Shown here: positions 35,866 through 44,454 of the stretch, piece by piece
Position numbering within the stretch: position 1 is the stretch's first letter
Layout: each line of letters begins with the position of its first letter
Source: an uncultured Eubacteriales bacterium
Lineage (GTDB): Bacteria; Bacillota; Clostridia; Oscillospirales; Acutalibacteraceae
Reading direction: 5' to 3'
Assembly: GCA_958417225.1 (NCBI GenBank)
Contig: CATZCM010000002.1
Span: forward strand, 1 to 64,000
Length of the DNA: 64,000 nucleotides
Notes under the pieces: model-generated
Databases searched by the model: none
Told to the model about the DNA's origin: nothing
What the model saw: the letters and a program-made list of their open reading frames with translations, nothing else
Program-made: the position numbers and the translations under genes

Positions 35866-36015
35866 ATGAGAGTAAAAATTACACTAGCCTGCACAGAGTG
35901 CAAACAAAGAAATTATGACAAGATGAAAAACAAAAAAAATGATCCGGACAGGCTTGAAATGCGAAAGTATTGTAGATTTTGTAAAAAACATACTGTCCAC
36001 AAAGAAACCAAGTAA
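35866..36015 (+). CDS. rpmG: 50S ribosomal protein L33 (zinc-type)
   Basis: 49 aa: [12 protein letters not shown] start, with the second C-R-F-C pair, so the full four-cysteine zinc ribbon is present. Start ATG 35866 after GGGAGGTG. It is the first gene of the conserved rpmG-secE-nusG-rplK-rplA block. Confidence 0.97.
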   Translation: MRVKITLACTECKQRNYDKMKNKKNDPDRLEMRKYCRFCKKHTVHKETK

Positions 36016-36030
36016 CGGGAGGAGATTATT

Positions 36031-36270
36031 ATGTCCGAGTCAAAAAAGAAATTTAGTTTTTTTGGTAGCATAACTAAGTATTTTCGTGACTTTAAAAGTG
36101 AGCTTAAGAAAATAGTATGGCCAACACCGTTAGAAACTACAAAAAATACAGGTACAGTATTATTATCAATAATTACAATTGGGTTATTTGTTTTTGCCTT
36201 GGATTCACTTTTGTATCTTGTATTAAATTGGACAATGGGAGTTGCGAACCCTAGTGCACTACAAAGCTAA
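36031..36270 (+). CDS. secE: Preprotein translocase subunit SecE
   Basis: 79 aa with one C-terminal membrane helix (about 48-70) after the amphipathic segment F-K-S-E-L-K-K-I-V-W-P-T, the SecE signature. It stabilises SecY in the Sec channel, which the large signal-peptide proteins of this window would use. 15 bases after rpmG, with GGGAGGAG. Confidence 0.96.
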   Translation: MSESKKKFSFFGSITKYFRDFKSELKKIVWPTPLETTKNTGTVLLSIITIGLFVFALDSLLYLVLNWTMGVANPSALQS

Positions 36271-36293
36271 TTTTATACAGCGGAGGAAAATTT

Positions 36294-36815
36294 ATGCAAG
36301 ATGAAGCAAAATGGTATATTGTGCATACCTACTCAGGTTATGAGAATAAAGTTGCTTCCACGTTGGAAACAACGGTACAAAATAGGGGATTGCAACATCT
36401 TATTCAAGAGGTATGTGTACCAACAGAAAATGTTACTGAAATCAAAGATAATAAATCACATGAGGTAGAACGAAAGATTTTCCCGGGATATGTACTTATA
36501 AAAATGGTTATGAATGACGATACATGGTACATTGTGAGAAACATCAGAGGTTGTACCGGATTTGTGGGATCCACTTCAGAGCCAGTCCCTCTTACCGATG
36601 CTGAGGTTGCAAAACTTGGTGTCGAAAAGCGCGTAGTGGAAGTCCCTTATGATATTGGAGATTCGGTAAGGGTAATTGATGGTCCGTTAGAGGATTTCGT
36701 TGGAATTGTCGAAGAAATTGATATCGACAAAGGGTTTGTAAAAGTAGTAGTCTCGATGTTTGGACGCGAGACGCCAGCGGAACTTGAGTTGAATCAGGTT
36801 GAGTTGGTAGATTAA
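36294..36815 (+). CDS. nusG: Transcription termination/antitermination factor NusG
   Basis: 173 aa: NGN domain beginning [14 protein letters not shown] and containing F-P-G-Y-V-L-I-K-M, then a C-terminal KOW domain ([10 protein letters not shown]). Binds RNA polymerase and couples it to Rho or ribosomes. Standard place after secE. Confidence 0.97.
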   Translation: MQDEAKWYIVHTYSGYENKVASTLETTVQNRGLQHLIQEVCVPTENVTEIKDNKSHEVERKIFPGYVLIKMVMNDDTWYIVRNIRGCTGFVGSTSEPVPLTDAEVAKLGVEKRVVEVPYDIGDSVRVIDGPLEDFVGIVEEIDIDKGFVKVVVSMFGRETPAELELNQVELVD

Positions 36816-36832
36816 TTGGAGGTGTAGTGAAG

Positions 36833-37264
36833 ATGGCGCAACAACAAAAGGTAGTAGGTTTGATTAAGTTGCAAATTCCTGCCGGTAAGGCCACACCGGC
36901 GCCACCAGTTGGTCCTGCGCTAGGACAACATGGTGTAAATATAATGGCGTTTACAAAGGAGTTCAATGACAGAACTAAAAATGATGCAGGACTTATTATT
37001 CCGGTAGAAATTACGGTTTATGCGGATCGTTCATTTACGTTCGTTACCAAAACTCCACCAGCCGCAGTTCTTTTAAAGAAAGCTTGCGGGGTTGAAAAAG
37101 GTTCGGGAGTACCGAACAAGACAAAAGTGTGTAAAGTTACACGTGAACAAATTAAAAAAATTGCCGAGACTAAGATGCCCGACTTAAATGCTGCTTCGGT
37201 AGAATCTGCTATGAGTATGATAGCTGGTACTGCTCGTAGTATGGGGATAGAAGTAGTGGACTAA
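36833..37264 (+). CDS. rplK: 50S ribosomal protein L11
   Basis: 143 aa from the ATG at 36833 (GGAGG ten bases before); a GTG two codons upstream is too close to the ribosome site. Contains [19 protein letters not shown] and the C-terminal rRNA-binding domain. Part of the GTPase-associated centre. Confidence 0.97.
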   Translation: MAQQQKVVGLIKLQIPAGKATPAPPVGPALGQHGVNIMAFTKEFNDRTKNDAGLIIPVEITVYADRSFTFVTKTPPAAVLLKKACGVEKGSGVPNKTKVCKVTREQIKKIAETKMPDLNAASVESAMSMIAGTARSMGIEVVD

Positions 37265-37320
37265 AGTCCCGGTGGGAGGAAATTTAAATCCGATTACCAC
37301 TTAATAGGGAGGAGAAACCA

Positions 37321-38019
37321 ATGAAACATGGTAAAAAGTATGTCGACAGTGTAAAATTGATCGACACAAGTAAATTATACGATGCAAAGGAAGCACTTGA
37401 ACTTTGCACTAAAACAGCTAAATCAAAATTTGATGAAACTATTGAAGTACACGTAAAGTTGGGTGTTGATTCAAGACATGCTGATCAACAGGTACGTGGA
37501 GCAATTGTACTTCCACACGGAACAGGAAAGAAAGTTCGTGTGCTTGCAATATGTAAGGGCGATAATGTGAAACTTGCTGAAGAAGCAGGTGCCGAGTACG
37601 TAGGAGCAGAAGAAATGGCTGCTAAGATCCAAAATGAAGGTTGGATGGATTTTGATGTTCTTATTACAACACCTGATATGATGGGAGTTGTAGGCAGACT
37701 TGGTAAAATACTTGGTCCGAGAGGATTAATGCCAAACCCAAAAGCCGGCACAGTAACGATGGATATAGCTAAGGCTATTCGTGAAGCTAAGGCTGGTAAA
37801 ATCGAGTATCGTTTGGACAAAACCAATATTATCCACTGTCCAATAGGAAAAGCTTCTTTTGGAGCAGATAAATTAACTGAGAACTTTGATACGCTTTTGG
37901 ATGCTATTATAAAAGCAAAACCGGCAGCATCAAAAGGGCAGTATATTAGGTCTTGTGTGGTTGCATCTACTATGGGACCAGGTATTAAAGTTAATGCAAA
38001 TAGGATTATCGGTTTATAA
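37321..38019 (+). CDS. rplA: 50S ribosomal protein L1
   Basis: 232 aa, usual size, with [21 protein letters not shown] signature. Binds 23S rRNA at the L1 stalk and usually represses its own operon. In most Firmicutes rplJ and rplL follow; here a terminator and an unrelated gene on the other strand follow. Confidence 0.97.
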   Translation: MKHGKKYVDSVKLIDTSKLYDAKEALELCTKTAKSKFDETIEVHVKLGVDSRHADQQVRGAIVLPHGTGKKVRVLAICKGDNVKLAEEAGAEYVGAEEMAAKIQNEGWMDFDVLITTPDMMGVVGRLGKILGPRGLMPNPKAGTVTMDIAKAIREAKAGKIEYRLDKTNIIHCPIGKASFGADKLTENFDTLLDAIIKAKPAASKGQYIRSCVVASTMGPGIKVNANRIIGL

Positions 38020-38075
38020 TACTTATTTCTAATCGAATATGGGCTAACTCTTATAATGAGTTTTGTCGATTTCAC

Positions 38076-38115
38076 ACCACCGTATGTGTTCGTTTGGCAT
38101 ACGGTGGTTAATTTT
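38076..38115 (+). terminator. Terminator after rplA
   Basis: ACCACCGTATG and CATACGGTGGT form a perfect 11-bp stem around an 11-base loop, followed by TAATTTTATATTT. It ends the operon at rplA. Confidence 0.8.
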
Positions 38116-38282
38116 ATATTTAATGATTTATTGTGGAGTATAAGTTACTTTGAATTAACTGAAAAATAATAGATAGATGGTTTTGGCTCACTTAGTAAAC
38201 TTATTGCTCCGTTTGTATTTAAATGGAATATAATTAAAAAAGTATTGGTGACAGTTCATTTTGGCGGGCGGGCTATGGATTT

Positions 38283-40016
38283 TTAGTTTTCAACGACTGG
38301 TGGGATAAAGTCTTCGATTGCTTTTCTCATTTTAGCGTGGCGTATGACGAAATGTATTGCGGGTGCTTTGTTTTTAGAAATCATTGCCCATTGACCTTTG
38401 TGGATTGATATTTGGAGATTACGAAAAATATGAGCAGAGGTTTGATTTATAGTGTAATTGGGGTGATTTAAAGCGTATTTTTTAGATTGTTTCATATGCT
38501 CTAAGAATTCTTCAAATGTATAAAATATTTCTTTTTCATAAAATACCTCAGAAAGGGATAATGATATAGGAAATAGTTCAAATTCTTCCTTTGTGAGAAA
38601 AGGCACATTGTCTTCAATGGGCGATGAAGTTAAAATGTTTTTAGTTATTTGTGTTAATAGTTTGAAATGTGTAAGGATTTTATCTATATCGCGCTCAGGA
38701 ACGTAATTTCGTTTTAATATTGAAATCAATAAATTTTCATCCATAGTGTATAGTGGAAGTGAAGATAATGTATTTTTTCTTGAACCTTGAATATGAGAAT
38801 CAGATAGTAAAAATGCATTTAAAGATCTGGAATTGCTTTCGCGGAAGATATCCATTAGTGGAGATGCCGTGTCTAATAGAGCCATGGCACGTTTGTTGTA
38901 GTAAGAAACTTCGTCTTTTGATTTGGTTAAATAATATTTCCCATCATTATGATGGCCTACGATGGCTTCTCCAGAAAGGGCTGCATTACCAGAAACTTTT
39001 AATAAATGTAGGAATACGCAATTTTGTGGAGGTTTAATGTAGTATGGAGATATTTGACCAGTCATGTACATGGGGATGTAACTTTCTAGACCAAGCATCA
39101 TTTCATGAAATGGTCTGTCTACGTTGTGAATCATGTTTAAATGCAGTCCCTTTTTTAACATCATTGCCATACCGAACATCCACTTTTTAGGGAATTCAGC
39201 GTCCTTTGCCATTGTTTCCATTGGCATGTCGCTGTACATGATAACGGGGGACATTGATTTGGATAGAACAGTTGCTTTTAAGAAGTCCAGTTCGCTTTCC
39301 ATCATTGCCTTAAGTCCAAAATAGCTTTTGCTTGTAGGAAATTGAAATGGTACAGTAGGAACTTTCAATTTGTCGAATTGGATTACTTTTATGTACTCGT
39401 TCAAGTCAAACTCATTAAGCTTTGTAAAAAAGCTTGAAATATCGTTTTCATTAGTTCCATGATTGTCAAATAACCATGCTTTAATTTTTTCTATACGGTT
39501 ATTGTCGTTTGATATTGATTCAACGGAACAATGTAAGAGTTCTGCAAGAATTTCTTGACTAGAGGTGGATTTAGTGTTGTCGGATATACAAGTAGCAATT
39601 CTAGTAGCGAATTTATCTGGTTCAGATGGTTGACGTGTGCCGTTTCTGATTCGAAATATTGTAGAGGTATCGTAATTTGTATATTTACATAGCTTGGCTA
39701 TGCTTATGTTTAATACGGAAAGTAAAGTATTAAGATTTTCTCGAAGATGTTTCTTGTCAGTTGTTCGTACATTGGGGCATTTAAGAAAATTGTTTATTAT
39801 AGAGTCCTTGGTTAATTTTTCTATATTTTTATTTTTTGCTATTATAGCGAGGGCATTGCATAGATTTTCGAAGATTTCAGTGTTAACTTCAGGAATACGA
39901 TCACCAGAACGGTATCTGCTAATGGTTGCAGTAGAAATTTTAGATATAACGCTTATGTCTTTTGCTGTGCAGTTGACGGTTTCAATGTACTTGTTTAACA
40001 TTTGATTAAATTCCAT
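38283..40016 (-). CDS. Large HTH-domain protein, probable regulator
   Basis: 577 aa, ATG 40016 after AGGAGG. The N-terminus has two Cro/XRE-like helix-turn-helix segments, I-S-K-I-S-T-A-T-I-S-R-Y-R-S-G-D-R-I-P (about 24-42) and a second with C-K-Y-T-N-Y-D-T-S-T-I-F-R-I-R-N-G-T-R-Q-P. The remaining ~400 residues have no membrane segment or domain I can name. Proteins of this build occur in many copies in gut Clostridia but have no known function. It stands alone between the rplA terminator and the AAA ATPase operon, read away from the latter. A decayed paralogue is at 1710-2380. Confidence 0.7.
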   Translation of the reverse strand: MEFNQMLNKYIETVNCTAKDISVISKISTATISRYRSGDRIPEVNTEIFENLCNALAIIAKNKNIEKLTKDSIINNFLKCPNVRTTDKKHLRENLNTLLSVLNISIAKLCKYTNYDTSTIFRIRNGTRQPSEPDKFATRIATCISDNTKSTSSQEILAELLHCSVESISNDNNRIEKIKAWLFDNHGTNENDISSFFTKLNEFDLNEYIKVIQFDKLKVPTVPFQFPTSKSYFGLKAMMESELDFLKATVLSKSMSPVIMYSDMPMETMAKDAEFPKKWMFGMAMMLKKGLHLNMIHNVDRPFHEMMLGLESYIPMYMTGQISPYYIKPPQNCVFLHLLKVSGNAALSGEAIVGHHNDGKYYLTKSKDEVSYYNKRAMALLDTASPLMDIFRESNSRSLNAFLLSDSHIQGSRKNTLSSLPLYTMDENLLISILKRNYVPERDIDKILTHFKLLTQITKNILTSSPIEDNVPFLTKEEFELFPISLSLSEVFYEKEIFYTFEEFLEHMKQSKKYALNHPNYTINQTSAHIFRNLQISIHKGQWAMISKNKAPAIHFVIRHAKMRKAIEDFIPPVVEN

Positions 40017-40372
40017 TAAAAGTCCTCCTACTTTGAAAATGAGCTTATATTAGAAATTTTAGTGTATATACTTTGAATCGTAATTTTGTAGAAAAAATGA
40101 AAATTTAAATTTCTACGATATGATATCATACATTTACTCATTATGTCAATAAATAACTAGTTTTTTTGACCTTTTTATTTTATAGTGCTTTCTGTTTATT
40201 ATTAAGGGTTTGTAACTTTTGCTGTTAACGCTATAGAGATTATTTTTGCAGCAAGTTTGTTTTTTAGTGTGGCAATTTAGTTATACATAATACAATGCTT
40301 TTTCTTTTTTATTTTCTAACGTTTTGGGATTATTATTGCATTTTTAATAGGAAACTAAAAGCCTAAAAAAAG
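40017..40372. other. Divergent intergenic region, no gene seen
   Basis: T-rich sequence between the start codons of two divergent genes. Apart from the plus-strand promoter at 40373 I see no clear site; it may hold the operator for the HTH protein. Confidence 0.35.
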
Positions 40373-40401
40373 TTGATTTTTTTAGAAATATATAGTATAC
40401 T
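40373..40401 (+). promoter_or_regulatory. Promoter of the AAA ATPase-STAS operon
   Basis: TTGATT and TATACT with a 17-base gap, about 48 bases before the ATPase start. Confidence 0.6.
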
Positions 40402-40448
40402 GTATGTGTTATCAAAATCAACAATTTATTTTTGTGTGGTGAGATGTT

Positions 40449-42608
40449 ATGAACTGGGATAAGCTAGCAACTAGGGGAAGTTTTGAGCGCAAGTACGAAA
40501 AAATGTTTGTCCAAAGATATCCCCAGAAATTTATTGGGCAGGCTTATACGAGCAATGAACAATATCTTGATGATTTTTTATACGCTTTGGATGCTAGAAT
40601 AGATTGTTATGTACGGTGTTTCAATCAAGATTCAGTCGGAACTCAAGTTCGTTGGAATGAAATCGAGGCTTTTAATAAAAAAATTGCGTATGTGAATAAT
40701 TTTATAGATTCAAGGGTAATGGCCCAAAATAGTGAAATGATTATATTGGAGTACTTAAAGTCTATTTTTAAGTTTAATGAAGTGGAATTCTTTTGTTTCG
40801 TTATATTTGTGTTAGTGCGCCTTGAAAAAAAATATGATTCATTACTGTCACCACTTTCAGAAAATGGAATTATTAACTGCGAATTAGCAATGAAGTTATT
40901 TTACATGGTGGATGATTTGTCTGTTGTTGAGGGTATAAAAAAAATTTACTATGAATTAGAAGAAAAATTTCTTTCGCTCTGTAGCCAAGATTCCGTTGAC
41001 AATATTGATGCTAGATTGCTTGATTTTATAGAATCTCAGGGTGAGGCAACCAATAAAACTGAAGGGATAAATGTGTATTTTCCGTTTGATGATGATCCAT
41101 TGCCAATTATGGAAGATATTGCACAGAGTGTTGCAAGTGCTGTGGAAAATGTGGGAAATAAAATAGACAAGTCTTTGTTTTGTTACATAAGTGGATATAG
41201 AACAATGGGGAAAAGAACTCAGGTTAAACGTGTAGCACAGATCTTACAATTTCCTCTTGTAATGGTTAATGCTCAAGAGCTTAATCCTTCTAAAAATGAG
41301 GATTTTATGAAAATTCTTACATCGGCTTGCCGTGAGGTCATATTGTCGCAGGGGGCAATTTGCTTCTTTAATTTTGAGGAATTGATGAAAATCCCACCAG
41401 ATGAAAAAAATCTTAGTTTGAATTCAAAAAAGGCAATCAGGTGTCTTTTAAATTCTGCTCAAAATTATTCCGAATTGGTGTTTATTTTATCATCTGAGGA
41501 GAAAATCGATCCAGAATTTGTAGAGGGTCGATGTTGGATGAATTTAAAAATGAGGTTGCCGACCAAAAACGAAAGTATCAAGTTTTGGAATATGAATTTG
41601 AATGAAATAAATTCATTTGACGATATAAAAGCATTTGAAATGGCAAACAAGTTTAATTATACTCCTGGACAAATTATATCAACGGTTAAGGAAGCTAAAA
41701 ACTTTATGCTGTTTAAAGGGGTAGATGAAATTTCTAAAAAAGACTTTTGTAAATGTTCATATGTGCAAGTTTCTCATGATCTGAAAAAACAGGCCACTTT
41801 TATAGAAGCTAAACATACTTGGGATCAACTAGTTCTAGCAGATGAGGAAAAGGAAATGCTTCAAAATGCTTGTGATCAGATAAAATATAAGCATATTGTG
41901 TATAATGAGTGGGATTTCGAAAGTAGGTTAGCGTATGGGAAAGGTGTGAGTATGTTGTTTACGGGTCCTCCTGGAACCGGTAAAACAATGGCAGCTCAGG
42001 TCGTTGCAAATGAATTGGGTTTGGAACTTTATAAAGTAGATTTGTCACAGGTTGTTTCTAAGTATATCGGTGAAACAGAAAAGAATTTGAATGTTTTGTT
42101 TGATGAAGCCAAAAAAAGTAATGTGATTTTGTTTTTTGATGAAACAGACGCATTGCTCGGAAAAAGAACGGAAGTTAGGGACTCTCATGATAAAAATTCA
42201 AACCTCGAAACTTCTTATTTGCTTCAAAAAATGGAGGAATATGATGGGATTACGATTCTTTCAACTAACTTCAGAGAAAATATTGATCAAGCGTTTTTTA
42301 GACGAATTAGTTATGTGATATACTTTAGATTTCCGGATGCTAACGCCAGAGAAAAAATTTGGAGATCTATTTTTCCAAAACTTACACCAATCGATAGAAA
42401 TGTTGATTTTGAGTATCTTGCAAAACAATTCGAAATAGCAGGCGGTAATATAAAAAATATCGCAATTGTAGCAGCATTTATGGCTGCGAAAAATGGACAA
42501 AAAATATCAATGAAACATTTGATAATGGCAATTAAGTATGAACTTACCAAACAGGGGAAAGTCTTATTGAAAGAAGATTTCGGTGAGTTTGGGTACCTTT
42601 TAAATTGA
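40449..42608 (+). CDS. AAA ATPase of the contractile-injection-system (Afp15-like) type
   Basis: 719 aa. The C-terminal AAA module has Walker A G-P-P-G-T-G-K-T (506-513), V-V-S-K-Y-I-G-E-T-E-K-N-L, Walker B I-L-F-F-D-E-T-D-A-L (Asp564-Glu565), the K-R-T-E-V-R-D-S-H-D segment and F-R-R arginine fingers. The run Y-I-G-E-T-E-K-N-L plus K-R-x-E-V-x-D-S-H-D is what I know from the ATPases of extracellular contractile injection systems and related phage-tail-like loci. The N-terminal ~400 residues include a second, degenerate ATPase-like region (G-Y-R-T-M-G-K-R-T near 250), as in that family. No sheath, tube or baseplate genes are in the window, so it is either an orphan part of a distant locus or has another remodelling role. 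It heads an operon with two partner-switching proteins. Confidence 0.8.
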   Translation: MNWDKLATRGSFERKYEKMFVQRYPQKFIGQAYTSNEQYLDDFLYALDARIDCYVRCFNQDSVGTQVRWNEIEAFNKKIAYVNNFIDSRVMAQNSEMIILEYLKSIFKFNEVEFFCFVIFVLVRLEKKYDSLLSPLSENGIINCELAMKLFYMVDDLSVVEGIKKIYYELEEKFLSLCSQDSVDNIDARLLDFIESQGEATNKTEGINVYFPFDDDPLPIMEDIAQSVASAVENVGNKIDKSLFCYISGYRTMGKRTQVKRVAQILQFPLVMVNAQELNPSKNEDFMKILTSACREVILSQGAICFFNFEELMKIPPDEKNLSLNSKKAIRCLLNSAQNYSELVFILSSEEKIDPEFVEGRCWMNLKMRLPTKNESIKFWNMNLNEINSFDDIKAFEMANKFNYTPGQIISTVKEAKNFMLFKGVDEISKKDFCKCSYVQVSHDLKKQATFIEAKHTWDQLVLADEEKEMLQNACDQIKYKHIVYNEWDFESRLAYGKGVSMLFTGPPGTGKTMAAQVVANELGLELYKVDLSQVVSKYIGETEKNLNVLFDEAKKSNVILFFDETDALLGKRTEVRDSHDKNSNLETSYLLQKMEEYDGITILSTNFRENIDQAFFRRISYVIYFRFPDANAREKIWRSIFPKLTPIDRNVDFEYLAKQFEIAGGNIKNIAIVAAFMAAKNGQKISMKHLIMAIKYELTKQGKVLLKEDFGEFGYLLN

Positions 42609-42632
42609 ATATTTTAATTGGGGTGAATTGAT

Positions 42633-42953
42633 ATGCTAAATGTTGATAAGAATGTTGATGGAGAAAAAGTGATTTTTACTTTAGACGGATCATTTGATAA
42701 GTTATCTACGGAAAAGTTTGAACAATTAGTTATTTCCGCGGTTTCTCCTTTTATGAAGAAAAAAAAGATGAATGTTATTTTTGATTGCAGTCAATTAAAA
42801 TACCTTGGGATTGCTGGGATTAAAAGTTTTTTGAAAATGCGTAAATTTATAAGTATGTTGAATGGATCACTAACTATTAAAAGTGCAAATGATAACATCA
42901 AAAACATTTTTGAAAAAACTGACCTTTATTCCGGGTTTGTTTTTTCAGAATAA
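42633..42953 (+). CDS. STAS-domain protein without the phospho-serine
   Basis: 106 aa, single STAS (anti-sigma-factor antagonist) domain. Where SpoIIAA has D-S57-S58-G-L, this protein has G-I60-A61-G-I, so it cannot be switched by serine phosphorylation in the usual way. It lies 25 bases after the ATPase and 17 bases before the kinase/STAS protein. It might act as a permanently active antagonist or as a structural partner. Confidence 0.85.
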   Translation: MLNVDKNVDGEKVIFTLDGSFDKLSTEKFEQLVISAVSPFMKKKKMNVIFDCSQLKYLGIAGIKSFLKMRKFISMLNGSLTIKSANDNIKNIFEKTDLYSGFVFSE

Positions 42954-42969
42954 CCTAGGGGGAGTGTAA

Positions 42970-43689
42970 ATGAAGGAAAATCTTTTAGTAAAATCTATGC
43001 CTGAAAATTCAAGTCAAGTGGTTTCTTTTTTAAAAAAGTGTTTGGAAATGTGTAATGTGAGTCCTAAAGTGGCATACTGCATATGTGTGGCTAGTGAGGA
43101 AATCTTTTTAAATATAGCTAAGTATGCTTATAAAACAATTGGTGATGTGTCTTTGTTTTGTGAATACGATGAGAGAAATCATGAGTTTTCCGTTAAGTTC
43201 ATCGATAAGGGAGATTATTTCGATCCTACACAAGCAAGCGTTTCTTCTGCTGAAGAGATCCTAAATAAAAATGAGTTTTCATGTTTTGGGTTATTTGCTG
43301 TGAAAAAATTAATTGATAAAATTCAATATAATCGTACTGAAAATAAAAATGAGTTAATATTATTACAGCAGGTACAATTAAGCAATGATTTACAAATACA
43401 AAGTAATTTGGATGGAGATGTATGTACTGTAGTAATTTCGGGAAGAGTCGATACACAAACTGCTTCTGATCTCGAAAGCTATATCAAAAACGTTCTTGCT
43501 AATAATAAAAAAATCATTTTAGATTTTGCATCCGTGAGCTATGTGAGTAGTTCCGGGTTAAGGGTTTTACTTTTGACACAAAAGAGGATTAATCAGATAA
43601 GCGGGGAACTATCATTGAAAAATGTTACGAAGGATGTTATGGAAATTTTAACAACTACTGGATTCACAAAGGTTTTGCATATAGTGTAA
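42970..43689 (+). CDS. RsbW/SpoIIAB-like HATPase fused to a STAS domain
   Basis: 239 aa. Residues 1-135 are an anti-sigma-type serine kinase fold: N-box E-E-I-F-L-N-I-A-K-Y-A, D-K-G-D-Y-F-D-P and G-L-F-A-V-K-K. Residues 140-239 are a STAS domain with Y-V-S193-S194-S195-G-L-R, the phosphorylatable form. Kinase and its own substrate are thus joined in one chain. No sigma factor is encoded nearby. Context with the AAA ATPase suggests control of that ATPase or of a distant sigma factor; this is inference. Confidence 0.87.
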   Translation: MKENLLVKSMPENSSQVVSFLKKCLEMCNVSPKVAYCICVASEEIFLNIAKYAYKTIGDVSLFCEYDERNHEFSVKFIDKGDYFDPTQASVSSAEEILNKNEFSCFGLFAVKKLIDKIQYNRTENKNELILLQQVQLSNDLQIQSNLDGDVCTVVISGRVDTQTASDLESYIKNVLANNKKIILDFASVSYVSSSGLRVLLLTQKRINQISGELSLKNVTKDVMEILTTTGFTKVLHIV

Positions 43690-43903
43690 TTAGAAATGCA
43701 TTATCAACTTAATTTGATTTTTTTATTAGTACCTAGTTTCAATGTTATTTTTTATCGCATAAACCCACTGTTGTGTGGTTTTGTTCCGGTTATGTTTATA
43801 TGTAAATTTTACTAAATTAAACTTTAATACGTAATCGGAAATATAAAAGGAGGGGGAATAATCAATTTATAGTTAACCGGAAATAAATAATTTTATTTCT
43901 GTG

Positions 43904-43932
43904 TTGCATTTGTTTACTGATGATGTTATAAT
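43904..43932 (+). promoter_or_regulatory. Promoter of the zinc-ribbon gene
   Basis: TTGCAT and TATAAT with a 17-base gap, 22 bases before the start codon at 43955. Confidence 0.65.
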
Positions 43933-43954
43933 ATCACAAAAGGAGTTGTTTTAA

Positions 43955-44440
43955 ATGGGAATATTTGAAGATGTAGTAATAAATGCAAAATCAGCATTAA
44001 ACGTGGTTGGTAAAAAAGCTGGAGAGATCGTTGATGTTTCTAAACTTAAGATCAATGCTGTGGAATTGCAAAATAAAATTTCAAAAGAATATGAAAACCT
44101 CGGAAAATGTGTATATGAAGCGTATAAGAAAAATAAGGATTTAACGCAATGCACGTCCAAACATATTAAAATCATAGATTCTATTAAAAAGGAACTCGAT
44201 GAGGCTAATGAGAAAATTGCGTCTATGAAGAAAAAGGTAAGGTGCAAAAAGTGTGGTTTCGTAAATCTTGAAGATGCTGTGTACTGTTGTAAATGTGGGG
44301 CTAAATTTGAAAAAGACCATGATGAGGAGGAATTATCAGAAACAGATGAAACTTATGAAAGTGATGATAATAACGAAAACGAGGGATATGAAGAACCTTT
44401 GAGTGAAGGTTCTGAATCTGCTGAAAATGAAAATCAATAA
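43955..44440 (+). CDS. Zinc-ribbon protein with helical N-terminus and acidic tail
   Basis: 161 aa, start after AAAGGAG. Residues 1-95 are helical and probably coiled coil; residues 96-117 form a zinc ribbon (C-K-K-C-G...C-C-K-C-G); the last 40 residues are almost all Glu, Asp, Ser and Asn. Similar proteins are widespread in Clostridia and have no known role. It precedes the flippase by 14 bases and is probably cotranscribed. Confidence 0.75.
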   Translation: MGIFEDVVINAKSALNVVGKKAGEIVDVSKLKINAVELQNKISKEYENLGKCVYEAYKKNKDLTQCTSKHIKIIDSIKKELDEANEKIASMKKKVRCKKCGFVNLEDAVYCCKCGAKFEKDHDEEELSETDETYESDDNNENEGYEEPLSEGSESAENENQ

Positions 44441-44454
44441 GGTGTGTTGTTAGG

